Shown here: piece after piece, positions 1 through 5,110 of the stretch
Numbering within the stretch: the first letter of the stretch is position 1
Layout: each line of letters opens with the position of its first letter
Source of the DNA: Gemmatimonadaceae bacterium
GTDB lineage: Bacteria > Gemmatimonadota > Gemmatimonadetes > Gemmatimonadales > Gemmatimonadaceae
Length of the DNA stretch: 5,329 bases
Reading direction: 5' to 3'
Assembly (NCBI GenBank): GCA_025357975.1
Contig: JANYKY010000037.1
Location: forward strand, 1 to 5,329
Notes under the pieces: model-generated
What the model was told of the DNA's origin: nothing
Seen by the model: the letters and a program-made list of their open reading frames with translations, nothing else
The model's database searches: none
Program-made: the position numbers and the translations under genes

Positions 1-1
1 C

Positions 2-136
2 CGGAGGGCGAGGGGCACTGTTCCCATCCTCATGACGGAGTTTGGCATTTCACCGCCCCACCCCTGGGGTGGCCTTTTGCGGACAGCGGACAAGGTGCTC
101 ATTCAGTTCGAGATCTTCGTCGCACCTCAACCATGA
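2..136 (+). CDS. YceI-family protein, C-terminal end only (cut by the left window edge)
   Basis: Frame 2 is open from the window edge to a TGA at 134-136 and encodes 44 residues. The end reads like the last strands of a YceI beta-barrel: a GT..., MTEFG, then PP, G and AD followed by alternating hydrophobic residues (VLIQFEIFV). It aligns without gaps to the C-terminus of the complete YceI protein at 1523-2107, with about 12 identities over 36 residues by eye, including MTEFG, PP, G and AD. YceI proteins are usually periplasmic, lipocalin-like barrels that bind isoprenoid or other amphiphilic lipids. Start, signal peptide and most of the barrel lie outside the window. The stop overlaps the next gene's ATG (ATGA, 133-136), so the two are probably cotranscribed and translationally coupled. 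The family call rests only on this tail, so it is good but not certain. Confidence 0.72.
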   Translation, partial: RRARGTVPILMTEFGISPPHPWGGLLRTADKVLIQFEIFVAPQP

Positions 137-1110
137 AGCCCGGGCGACTGCTACTTGGCCTGGCGATGATCGCGCATGGGCTTGCGCACGCATCCGCTGG
201 AACCTGGGCGACCGACATTGGTGGCCGCAGCCTGGTGACGGTGCTCTGGGAGCTCGCCGCTATCGGGTATATCGCCGCCGGCGCCGGAATTCTGGGAGTG
301 ACGCCCTTCCGCAAACCTTGGCGGGTTCTCGTAGTCATAGCGACGATAAGTTCTCTGCTACTGCTGGGCGTCTTCGGACACCCTCTGTTTCTGATTGGCA
401 TCGTCGCAGATGTATTGCTTCTTGCGGTGGCGGTCCTCAGCTGGTGGGGTGAAGGGACGCCGGAAGCGGTGCAGATAATGCCCCGTTTTCTTCAACAGGT
501 GCTTGTAGCATTCATACTATATGTAGCCATCGTGATCGGCCTCCGGCCCTGGTATTCATCCTGGGGCAGCACGAGGTCCGAGCAGCAGATGGTGATGATC
601 GGTGATCCACCGCTGGGTGAGTCACATTATCGCATCGATCACGCAATAACGATCCAGGCTCCGGTGGACTCAGTATGGCCATGGCTCGTCCAACTGGGAC
701 AGGATAGAGCTGGCTTTTACAGTTACGACTGGCTCGAACGCTTGTTTGGTGCCGACATACATAATGCCAATCGTGTCGAGCCAGCATGGCAGTCGCGCAC
801 GCAAGGAGATCTGGTTCGCGCAGTTCAGCCCACCTATCTCGGCGGAATATTCGGCGACAGCCTCGGCTGGAAAGTGACGCAGCTAGAGCCGGGCCGCGCG
901 ATGGTTCTCGAGAATTGGGGAGCATTCGTGTTGAATCCGATTGATGCTCGCTCGAGCCGGCTGCATGTGCGCACGCGTGGTAGCGGCGTTCCAACACTGT
1001 CAGGAATTGCGTTGACGCCACTCGGCCTGCTCTTGTTCGAGCCAGCGCATTTCATAATGGAGCGCGGCATGCTTCTAGGGATCAAGCGGCGGGCCGAGCA
1101 TCGGTTGTAA
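133..1110 (+). CDS. Membrane protein with C-terminal SRPBCC-like domain
   Basis: The protein has 325 residues. Hydrophobic segments near residues 5-22, 33-56, 64-80, 82-103 and 120-137 indicate about five inner-membrane helices, starting with a glycine/alanine-rich one (LLLGLAMIAHGLAHA). Residues about 165-318 resemble an SRPBCC (START/Bet v1-like) fold: ITIQAPVDSVWPWLVQLGQ, then GFYSYDWLERLFG, an N-A-N motif, a QGD turn and a hydrophobic C-terminal helix. SRPBCC domains form deep pockets for hydrophobic ligands; the ligand here is unknown. The start at 133 is favoured because it overlaps the upstream YceI stop as ATGA and begins directly at the first membrane helix. The frame is in fact open back to the window edge, but that upstream stretch has no ATG, GTG or TTG and reads like the YceI gene in the wrong frame. 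No strong Shine-Dalgarno is visible, which fits translational coupling. Confidence 0.85.
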   Translation: MKPGRLLLGLAMIAHGLAHASAGTWATDIGGRSLVTVLWELAAIGYIAAGAGILGVTPFRKPWRVLVVIATISSLLLLGVFGHPLFLIGIVADVLLLAVAVLSWWGEGTPEAVQIMPRFLQQVLVAFILYVAIVIGLRPWYSSWGSTRSEQQMVMIGDPPLGESHYRIDHAITIQAPVDSVWPWLVQLGQDRAGFYSYDWLERLFGADIHNANRVEPAWQSRTQGDLVRAVQPTYLGGIFGDSLGWKVTQLEPGRAMVLENWGAFVLNPIDARSSRLHVRTRGSGVPTLSGIALTPLGLLLFEPAHFIMERGMLLGIKRRAEHRL

Positions 1111-1183
1111 TGATCCGGTCGCGCGAGGACTTTGGCTTGCTCACCGAGGCACGATTTGGGCGAAGACAACAACTAAACTGTGT

Positions 1184-1215
1184 CACGAAACCACGAAACC
1201 ACGAAACCACGAAAG
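1184..1215 (+). repeat. Tandem 8-bp repeat, four copies of CACGAAAC
   Basis: Units lie at 1184-1191, 1192-1199, 1200-1207 and 1208-1215. The first three are identical and the last differs in its final base (G for C). The same unit occurs three times on the other strand at 1368-1389, so copy number differs between the two arms (four versus three). That is what replication slippage would produce. Confidence 0.85.
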
Positions 1216-1339
1216 ATGTTGCCGCGATTCGTCAACAGGTCACCCTGTCTCCGCAAAAGATCATAAACGGAGAACTACAACTACTTCTCGCTTTCTTGTA
1301 GCTGTATTTCCTCGAAAATTCCCGGATCAGATGTGGAGA

Positions 1340-1367
1340 GGGGTCGTCGATTGACGCGACGACACCC
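1340..1367. other. GC-rich hairpin inside the inverted-repeat element
   Basis: GTCGTCG at 1343-1349 pairs perfectly with CGACGAC at 1357-1363 around a 7-nt loop. Three further G-C pairs (1340-1342 with 1365-1367) follow after one bulged A at 1364. It lies directly against the right repeat arm. No T-tract follows on either strand, so a Rho-independent terminator is unlikely. A structural part of the element is more plausible. Confidence 0.5.
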
Positions 1368-1434
1368 TTCGTGGTTTCGTGGTTTCGTGACCCCGTTGAT
1401 GTTGGCGGTAGCGGAAACCCCTACACAGCCGGCC

Positions 1435-1453
1435 GAGTTTCCCTCGGAAACTT
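1435..1453. promoter_or_regulatory. Small hairpin upstream of the YceI gene
   Basis: AGTTTCC at 1436-1442 and GGAAACT at 1446-1452 are perfect reverse complements around a CTC loop, with a possible closing G-T pair. A competing five-pair stem (CCGAG 1433-1437 with CTCGG 1443-1447) overlaps it. It sits about 70 bp before the YceI start, in the presumed promoter or leader, so it could be an operator or a leader RNA structure. No function can be assigned. Confidence 0.3.
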
Positions 1454-1522
1454 CCAGTACTAGCCCGACATAACTAAACCGTCTGCAATCGCATCATTCG
1501 CGTGTACCCAAATCGTGAGTGA

Positions 1523-2107
1523 ATGATGACGAAAACCTTCCTTAAGAAAATCCTGTTCGCCGGCACGTTCGCCGGATTGACTGCAACGGGTGCCTCTGCT
1601 CAGATGGCCCTTCCAGCGTCTCTGACTCTCGCCAGCTCGAGCAAGATCTGGTTCGACGGCACGTCGAACGTCAAATCTTTTTCCTGCTCAGCGAAGAAGA
1701 TCGACCTGAACGTCGTGTCGGATGCAGATGCAAGCCCCGCCAAGACTGTAAAGTCGGCGTCGCTATCGATTCCAGTCGCGCAGCTCGACTGCAAGAACGG
1801 AACGATGAATGGTCACATGCTCGACGCGCTCAAGGCCGACAAGAACCCCACGATAACGTGGAAGCTCTCGTCATATAGCGTCGTCGGAACGGACGTCGTG
1901 ATGTCGGGCTCGCTGACCATCGCCGGACGGGAAAAGCCGATCGAGCTCCATGGAATCGGCGTCGCAAGCAACGGCACCATCACGCTCAAGGGAACGAAAG
2001 TTCTGCGGATGACCGAGTTTGGCGTCAAGCCGCCGTCCCTCATGTTCGGCACCATGAAAGTCGCGGATCCAATAACCGTGTCGTACGACCTCGTACTCAA
2101 CCAGTAG
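1523..2107 (+). CDS. YceI-family exported lipid-binding protein
   Basis: The protein has 194 residues, normal for the family. A Sec signal peptide is clear: K4/K8/K9, a hydrophobic core to about residue 20, and cleavage probably after A24-S25-A26, giving a mature periplasmic protein. YceI features follow in order: a KIWFDGTSNVKSFSC segment (41-55), paired strands with hydrophobic alternation, GHMLDALKADKNPTITW (97-113, the usual position of the conserved 'L..D.P.I.F' signature), a GSLTIAGREKPIEL strand pair (129-142), and MTEFGVKPP near the end. The family folds as an extended lipocalin-like barrel around an isoprenoid-type ligand. Mature Cys55 and Cys90 could form a disulfide. The start is ATG 1523 or the adjacent ATG 1526. 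The weak GTGAG at 1515-1519 is better spaced for 1526. It is 23 bp upstream of the outer-membrane protein gene, so probably the same operon. Confidence 0.92.
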   Translation: MMTKTFLKKILFAGTFAGLTATGASAQMALPASLTLASSSKIWFDGTSNVKSFSCSAKKIDLNVVSDADASPAKTVKSASLSIPVAQLDCKNGTMNGHMLDALKADKNPTITWKLSSYSVVGTDVVMSGSLTIAGREKPIELHGIGVASNGTITLKGTKVLRMTEFGVKPPSLMFGTMKVADPITVSYDLVLNQ

Positions 2108-2119
2108 TCAGCCACCAAC

Positions 2120-2124
2120 AGGAG
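2120..2124 (+). promoter_or_regulatory. Ribosome binding site of the beta-barrel gene
   Basis: AGGAG ends 6 nt before the ATG at 2131. It fixes that start over the in-frame Met codon 6 at 2146. It is much stronger than the site before the YceI gene, so the second gene of the operon may be translated efficiently and independently. Confidence 0.75.
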
Positions 2125-2130
2125 AAAACA

Positions 2131-3549
2131 ATGAAATCCCCAAGTATGAAAACAGTGATGGTGGCCGTACTGGCCATCTCGATGCCGATCCTCGGATCGG
2201 CGCAGACAATAGCTCCGGCGAAGGTCGTGTCGGGCGTCGTCGCACCGCCCGTTGATTCCGCAGTGTCAGTCGACACGTTGAAGCAGCTTAACAAGACTCC
2301 CGTGACAGCGTTCATGAGCTCGGCGCCGAAAGTCCAGATCCAACACCTTCGGCCTACCGACATGCGTGGACTGAATGTCTATGAGTCTCCGAAAGACGAA
2401 GGGGCGACTTACACCGGCTTCAAGCTCGACTGGGGCGCGGCCTTCACGCAACAGTTCCAGGGGCTGGACCACAGTAACACCGCGTCGTCGAAAATGGTGA
2501 GCGGAGTCGATGCTAACCAGCTCGTCGTAATCGGACACGGCTTCAACAACGCCGAAGCCAACCTCTTCATGAATGCGCAGGTCGCGAAGGGGATCAGGGT
2601 CGCTCTGACTTCCTACCTGTCGACACGTCACCACAACGAGACGTGGGTCAAGGACGGCTACTTCCTGATCGATGCTTCGCCAATCGATGTAACTCTGCTA
2701 AACAACCTTATGAAGTACGTAACGCTTCGCGTCGGTCACTTCGAGATCAACTACGGCGATGCGCACTTCCGTCGTACTGATGGTGGAAATGCTGTCTACA
2801 ATCCGCTTGTGGGCAACTACATCATGGATGCCTTCACCACAGAAATCGGTGCTGAAGCCTATTTCAGAAAGAATGGCATCCTTGCGATGGCTGGAATGAC
2901 GGCCGGCGAAGTCCGCGGCCAGGTCACCAAGCCGACGCAGCGCGCTCCTTCCTACCTCGGCAAGCTCGGCTTCGATGAGCAGCTGACCCCGAGCACGCGT
3001 GTTCGCCTGATGGGATCGCTATACCAGACTGCAAAGTCCGTCAACAACACGCTCTACAGCGGCGACCGCGCTGGCTCGCGCTACTACGACGTTCTCGAGA
3101 ACAGCACGTCAACAGAAGCCGCAAATGCATGGTCAGGCGCAATTCAGCCAGGATTCTCGAGCAAGATCCGCGCACTGCAGCTCAACCCATTCGTCAAGAT
3201 CAATGGCCTTGAATTGTTTGGTATCGCCGAGCAGGCTAAGGGAAGAACCGCAGTCGAAACGACTGATCGGAAGTGGACGCAGTATGCGGGCGAGGCCGTA
3301 TACCGCTTTCTGGCAGACGAGCGGGTCTACGTAGCCGGCAGATACAACACTGCTTCAGGCAGGCTCGCCGGAATGTCCAATGATGTAGGCGTAAACCGCT
3401 ACAATCTTGGCGGCGGCTGGTTCATCACGCCCAACGTTCTTATGAAGGGCGAGTGGGTGCACCAGAACTACAACGACTTCCCCACTACGGACATTCGCAG
3501 CGGCGGAAAGTTCAAGGGATTCATGGTCGAGGGAGTAGTCGCCTTCTAA
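2131..3549 (+). CDS. Outer-membrane beta-barrel (porin-like) protein
   Basis: The protein has 472 residues. The signal peptide has K2/K7, a hydrophobic core at 8-21 and likely cleavage after G22-S23-A24. A polar linker of about 65 residues (25-90) comes first. From about residue 93 the sequence alternates hydrophobic/aromatic and polar residues in strand-sized blocks separated by polar loops, for example YTGFKLDWGAAFTQQF (94-109), YVTLRVGHFEINYGD (196-210) and YNLGGGWFITPNVLMKGEWV (424-443). The chain ends in FMVEGVVAF with a terminal Phe, the usual recognition signal for the outer-membrane assembly machinery. The LRVGHFEINYG block faintly recalls phosphate-selective porin-like proteins (OprO/OprP), but the substrate is unknown. 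It lies 23 bp after the YceI gene. Its TAA overlaps the stop of the opposing kinase by 4 bp. Barrel class is confident; exact family is not recognised. Confidence 0.82.
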   Translation: MKSPSMKTVMVAVLAISMPILGSAQTIAPAKVVSGVVAPPVDSAVSVDTLKQLNKTPVTAFMSSAPKVQIQHLRPTDMRGLNVYESPKDEGATYTGFKLDWGAAFTQQFQGLDHSNTASSKMVSGVDANQLVVIGHGFNNAEANLFMNAQVAKGIRVALTSYLSTRHHNETWVKDGYFLIDASPIDVTLLNNLMKYVTLRVGHFEINYGDAHFRRTDGGNAVYNPLVGNYIMDAFTTEIGAEAYFRKNGILAMAGMTAGEVRGQVTKPTQRAPSYLGKLGFDEQLTPSTRVRLMGSLYQTAKSVNNTLYSGDRAGSRYYDVLENSTSTEAANAWSGAIQPGFSSKIRALQLNPFVKINGLELFGIAEQAKGRTAVETTDRKWTQYAGEAVYRFLADERVYVAGRYNTASGRLAGMSNDVGVNRYNLGGGWFITPNVLMKGEWVHQNYNDFPTTDIRSGGKFKGFMVEGVVAF

Positions 3550-4895
3550 ACTGAAGCGAGAGGAACCGTGAAATAGAAAGTGCTCCCGGTACCGGGGGCA
3601 CTTTCTGCCCATATACGACCCCCGTGCGCATCGATGATTCCTTTCGTTATCGCGAGGCCGAGGCCGGCACCCTGCCGGTCTGTGCGGCTCGACTGCCAGA
3701 AGCGGTCGAATGCATGAGCGAGTTGCTCCGATGTCATTCCAACACCGCTGTCCGTAACGGAAAACATCACCTCCGCATCGAGAACCACCACCCGCACGCC
3801 AATCTGGCCACCCGACGGCGAGAACTTGATCGCGTTTCCGACAAGATTGGATAACGCCTGCGCGATGCGCTCAGTGTCCGCTCGAACCGCCGGAAGGTCG
3901 TCAGGAGCGGAGAGCTTCAACGTCAATCCCTTGCCCTCCGCAACGGGAGCGAGCGTTCGCAGCGCATCGCTGAGCAGCTCTTCTGTGTCTACTGGCTTTG
4001 CATCGACAGCGAGACGTCCAGCCTCGACACGAGTGACATCGAGCAGATCCATGATGAGCGCATCCATCTGTTCGACCGCTTGCCTGATGACCGTCGCATA
4101 CTCGACCATCTCGGATGAAAAACCGCCACCCGCTGCACGGCCCAGCATCACACCGGTCAGCATTTTCACCGCATTCACAGGATTTCTCAGGTCGTGCGAT
4201 ACAATGCCGATCATGTCGTCGCGCGCCTGAACGCCGTTCGCAACCTGTTGATGCAGCCTGGCGTTATCGAGTGCAATTGCGGCTCGTCTCGCCAATTCCG
4301 TCGCGAGGAAAACCTCGCCCTCGGTGTAAGTGCCGTGTTCCCGATAGCAGCCAATGACGCCGAGGAGCTGGTCGCGCGCCAGTAACGGGAGGATTATTCC
4401 CGCGGAGGGCGGGCTCGCAAACAGGTCAGACGATCGAGCAAGCGAAGCACGCTCCGCCGATGTTGCGCCGGAGAGAATCAGCGCACAGCGCGACCTGATC
4501 GCTTCAGCAATCGGGTGGTCACCACTGTAATCGATGGGATGTTCGATTCTCCTTCGCTCGATTGCGAGCGCGCGGCGCTGGTCGAGATGTGCGACGGCGA
4601 TGCCCTTGAACGAGTCGCCGTGATACGAGTGCACGATACAGGCGTCCGCCAGACGGGGAACTGCAAGTCGCGCAACCGTTCGCAATGTTTCGTCAACACC
4701 GAGTGACAAGACGAGGGTCTCGCCTGCCTCGGCCAGGAATTGCTGTGCCTCGTGCGCGCTCCGCCTGTTCGTAATGTCCCGAAGGACGACGGAGTAGACC
4801 TGCTTTCCCTCCGAGCCGAAATGTGAAATCGCCGCCTCAGCGGGAAACTCCTGCCCGTTCTTTCGCAGCCCCCATATCTGCTGTCTCTCTCCCAT
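3546..4895 (-). CDS. Sensor histidine kinase, PAS(remnant)-GAF-HisKA-HATPase
   Basis: From ATG 4895 the protein has 449 residues and no membrane segment, so it is probably a cytoplasmic two-component sensor. In order: the second half of a PAS domain (about 1-45, GLRKNGQEFPAEAAIS to VVLRDITNRR); a GAF-like domain (about 52-216); HisKA with SHDLRNP, phospho-acceptor His234; and a HATPase domain with N box N350/N354, G1 DSGVG (382-386), F box FDRFW (396-400), G2 GAGLGL (409-414) and G3 GTGS (435-438). All catalytic motifs look intact. The PAS half is missing its N-terminal 60-70 residues. The frame continues upstream as AINRFGQSNTRARK, still PAS-like, to TAA-TGA stops at 4943-4938, with no other start. 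ATG 4895 has no spaced ribosome binding site. No response regulator is in the window. It may be an N-terminally truncated paralogue, still active or decaying. Confidence 0.85.
   Translation of the reverse strand: MGERQQIWGLRKNGQEFPAEAAISHFGSEGKQVYSVVLRDITNRRSAHEAQQFLAEAGETLVLSLGVDETLRTVARLAVPRLADACIVHSYHGDSFKGIAVAHLDQRRALAIERRRIEHPIDYSGDHPIAEAIRSRCALILSGATSAERASLARSSDLFASPPSAGIILPLLARDQLLGVIGCYREHGTYTEGEVFLATELARRAAIALDNARLHQQVANGVQARDDMIGIVSHDLRNPVNAVKMLTGVMLGRAAGGGFSSEMVEYATVIRQAVEQMDALIMDLLDVTRVEAGRLAVDAKPVDTEELLSDALRTLAPVAEGKGLTLKLSAPDDLPAVRADTERIAQALSNLVGNAIKFSPSGGQIGVRVVVLDAEVMFSVTDSGVGMTSEQLAHAFDRFWQSSRTDRQGAGLGLAITKGIIDAHGGRIWAESAPGTGSTFYFTVPLASV
3575..3606. terminator. Perfectly symmetric 32-bp hairpin between convergent genes (candidate terminator)
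   Basis: Bases 3575-3590 pair with 3591-3606 over 16 positions with a single G-T wobble (3584/3597). The centre is CGGTACCG. It lies 26 nt past the barrel gene's stop, the right place to end the YceI-barrel transcript. It is also inside the minus-strand kinase coding region, over the codons for ESAPGTGSTF of the ATP-binding G3 box. No proper T-tract follows on the plus strand. On the minus strand only a weak TATTTC follows. A terminator role is therefore inferred from strength and position, not from a complete motif. Confidence 0.5.
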
Positions 4896-4952
4896 CTTCC
4901 GCGCTCGGGTGTTCGACTGCCCGAATCGATTTATCGCTCATTATTGTTCTCC
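4837..4952 (-). other. Strong Shine-Dalgarno and ATG out of frame with the kinase, opening a 34-codon ORF
   Basis: On the minus strand GGAGA (4952-4948) lies 6 nt before an ATG at 4941-4939, the best initiation signal near the kinase. The frame it opens encodes 34 residues (MSDKSIRAVEHPSAEDG...) and stops at 4839-4837, inside the kinase gene in another frame. One base skipped or deleted within roughly the first ten codons would fuse this start to the kinase frame. It may therefore be the true kinase start separated by a frameshift (mutation or sequence error), a short leader ORF, or chance. Confidence 0.45.
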
Positions 4953-5110
4953 GATGGTTGATTCGCACCCAGCTTTCATGCTACGATCAAGCTACCGGCG
5001 GCCGTCCGCGTGCTCTGTCAGGTAGAATGGGCGACTTTATTTCGATTCCCCCTAGATCCTGGTAAGGGATTTCCCTACAGCTTTGAATTCCATGAGACCC
5101 AGTCACGCAC
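4942..5110. promoter_or_regulatory. Divergent intergenic region between two PAS-kinase genes
   Basis: This is about 170 bp between the out-of-frame ATG at 4941 (-) and the start at 5111 (+). All three minus-strand frames are broken by stops and none encodes the missing PAS half. It should hold promoters for both directions, though no clear sigma-70 pair was assigned. The only structured spot seen is the short inverted repeat at 5065-5076. Confidence 0.5.
5065..5076. repeat. Short inverted repeat AGGGA-TT-TCCCT in the divergent promoter region
   Basis: Two perfect 5-bp arms are separated by TT. With one bulged A the symmetry extends to GTA at 5063 and TAC at 5078. It is 35 bp upstream of the plus-strand start, where a repressor or activator operator could lie. 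It is short enough to be chance. Confidence 0.25.

Larger units (their letters stand above)
1182..1391. repeat. Long inverted repeat built from CACGAAAC units (MITE- or REP-like intergenic element)
   Basis: The left arm (1182-1205) and the right arm (1368-1391) are perfect 24-bp reverse complements, separated by 162 bp. Both arms consist of tandem 8-bp units: four CACGAAAC-type units at 1184-1215 (the last ends in G) and three on the opposite strand at 1368-1389. Both arms have the same outer flank, GT before the first unit. The interior holds two further palindromes: ACAGG-TCAC-CCTGT at 1235-1248 and a strong hairpin at 1340-1367. The region has no coding potential beyond a repeat-derived spurious reading frame. 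If transcribed, it could fold into a long stem with internal hairpins. No target-site duplication was recognised and no transposase is present, so the class of element is open. Confidence 0.75.
1111..1522 (+). other. Intergenic region carrying a nested repeat element and the presumed promoter of the yceI-barrel operon
   Basis: This is a 412-bp stretch without a credible gene. It contains the 1182-1391 inverted-repeat structure and a small hairpin at 1435-1453. The DNA between about 1392 and 1522 should hold the promoter of the downstream YceI gene, but no clear -35/-10 pair could be assigned. No typical Rho-independent terminator with a T-tract was seen after the membrane protein gene. Confidence 0.7.

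Noticed and set aside
58..78. GC-rich palindrome CCACCCC-T-GGGGTGG followed by TTTT, resembling a terminator
   Set aside because: It lies inside the coding end of the YceI fragment, which is coupled to the next gene. A terminator before the ATGA junction would make no sense, and the loop is very small.
42..452. 136-codon plus-strand frame across the YceI/membrane gene junction
   Set aside because: It is rich in Arg, Ser and Trp with no recognisable domain, and is out of frame with both well-supported genes it overlaps.
512..1021. Long minus-strand frame opposite the membrane protein
   Set aside because: It is antisense to a gene with clear membrane helices and an SRPBCC-like domain. Its translation shows no domain, signal or start site.
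1110..1301. A 63-codon plus-strand reading frame whose ATG overlaps the membrane protein's stop (TAATG)
   Set aside because: Much of it is translation of the CACGAAAC repeat (KPRNHETTK), it resembles no domain, and it ends inside the repeat element. It is best explained as a repeat-derived spurious frame.
1446..1476. Possible extracytoplasmic-sigma promoter (GGAAAC with a downstream -10-like element) before the YceI gene
   Set aside because: GGAAAC is already half of a hairpin, no convincing -10 was found at the usual spacing, and no sigma or anti-sigma gene is present. It is too weak to call.
3826..4385. Several plus-strand frames opposite the histidine kinase
   Set aside because: The minus strand carries intact H, N, G1, F, G2 and G3 motifs here. 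The plus-strand translations are low-complexity shadows.
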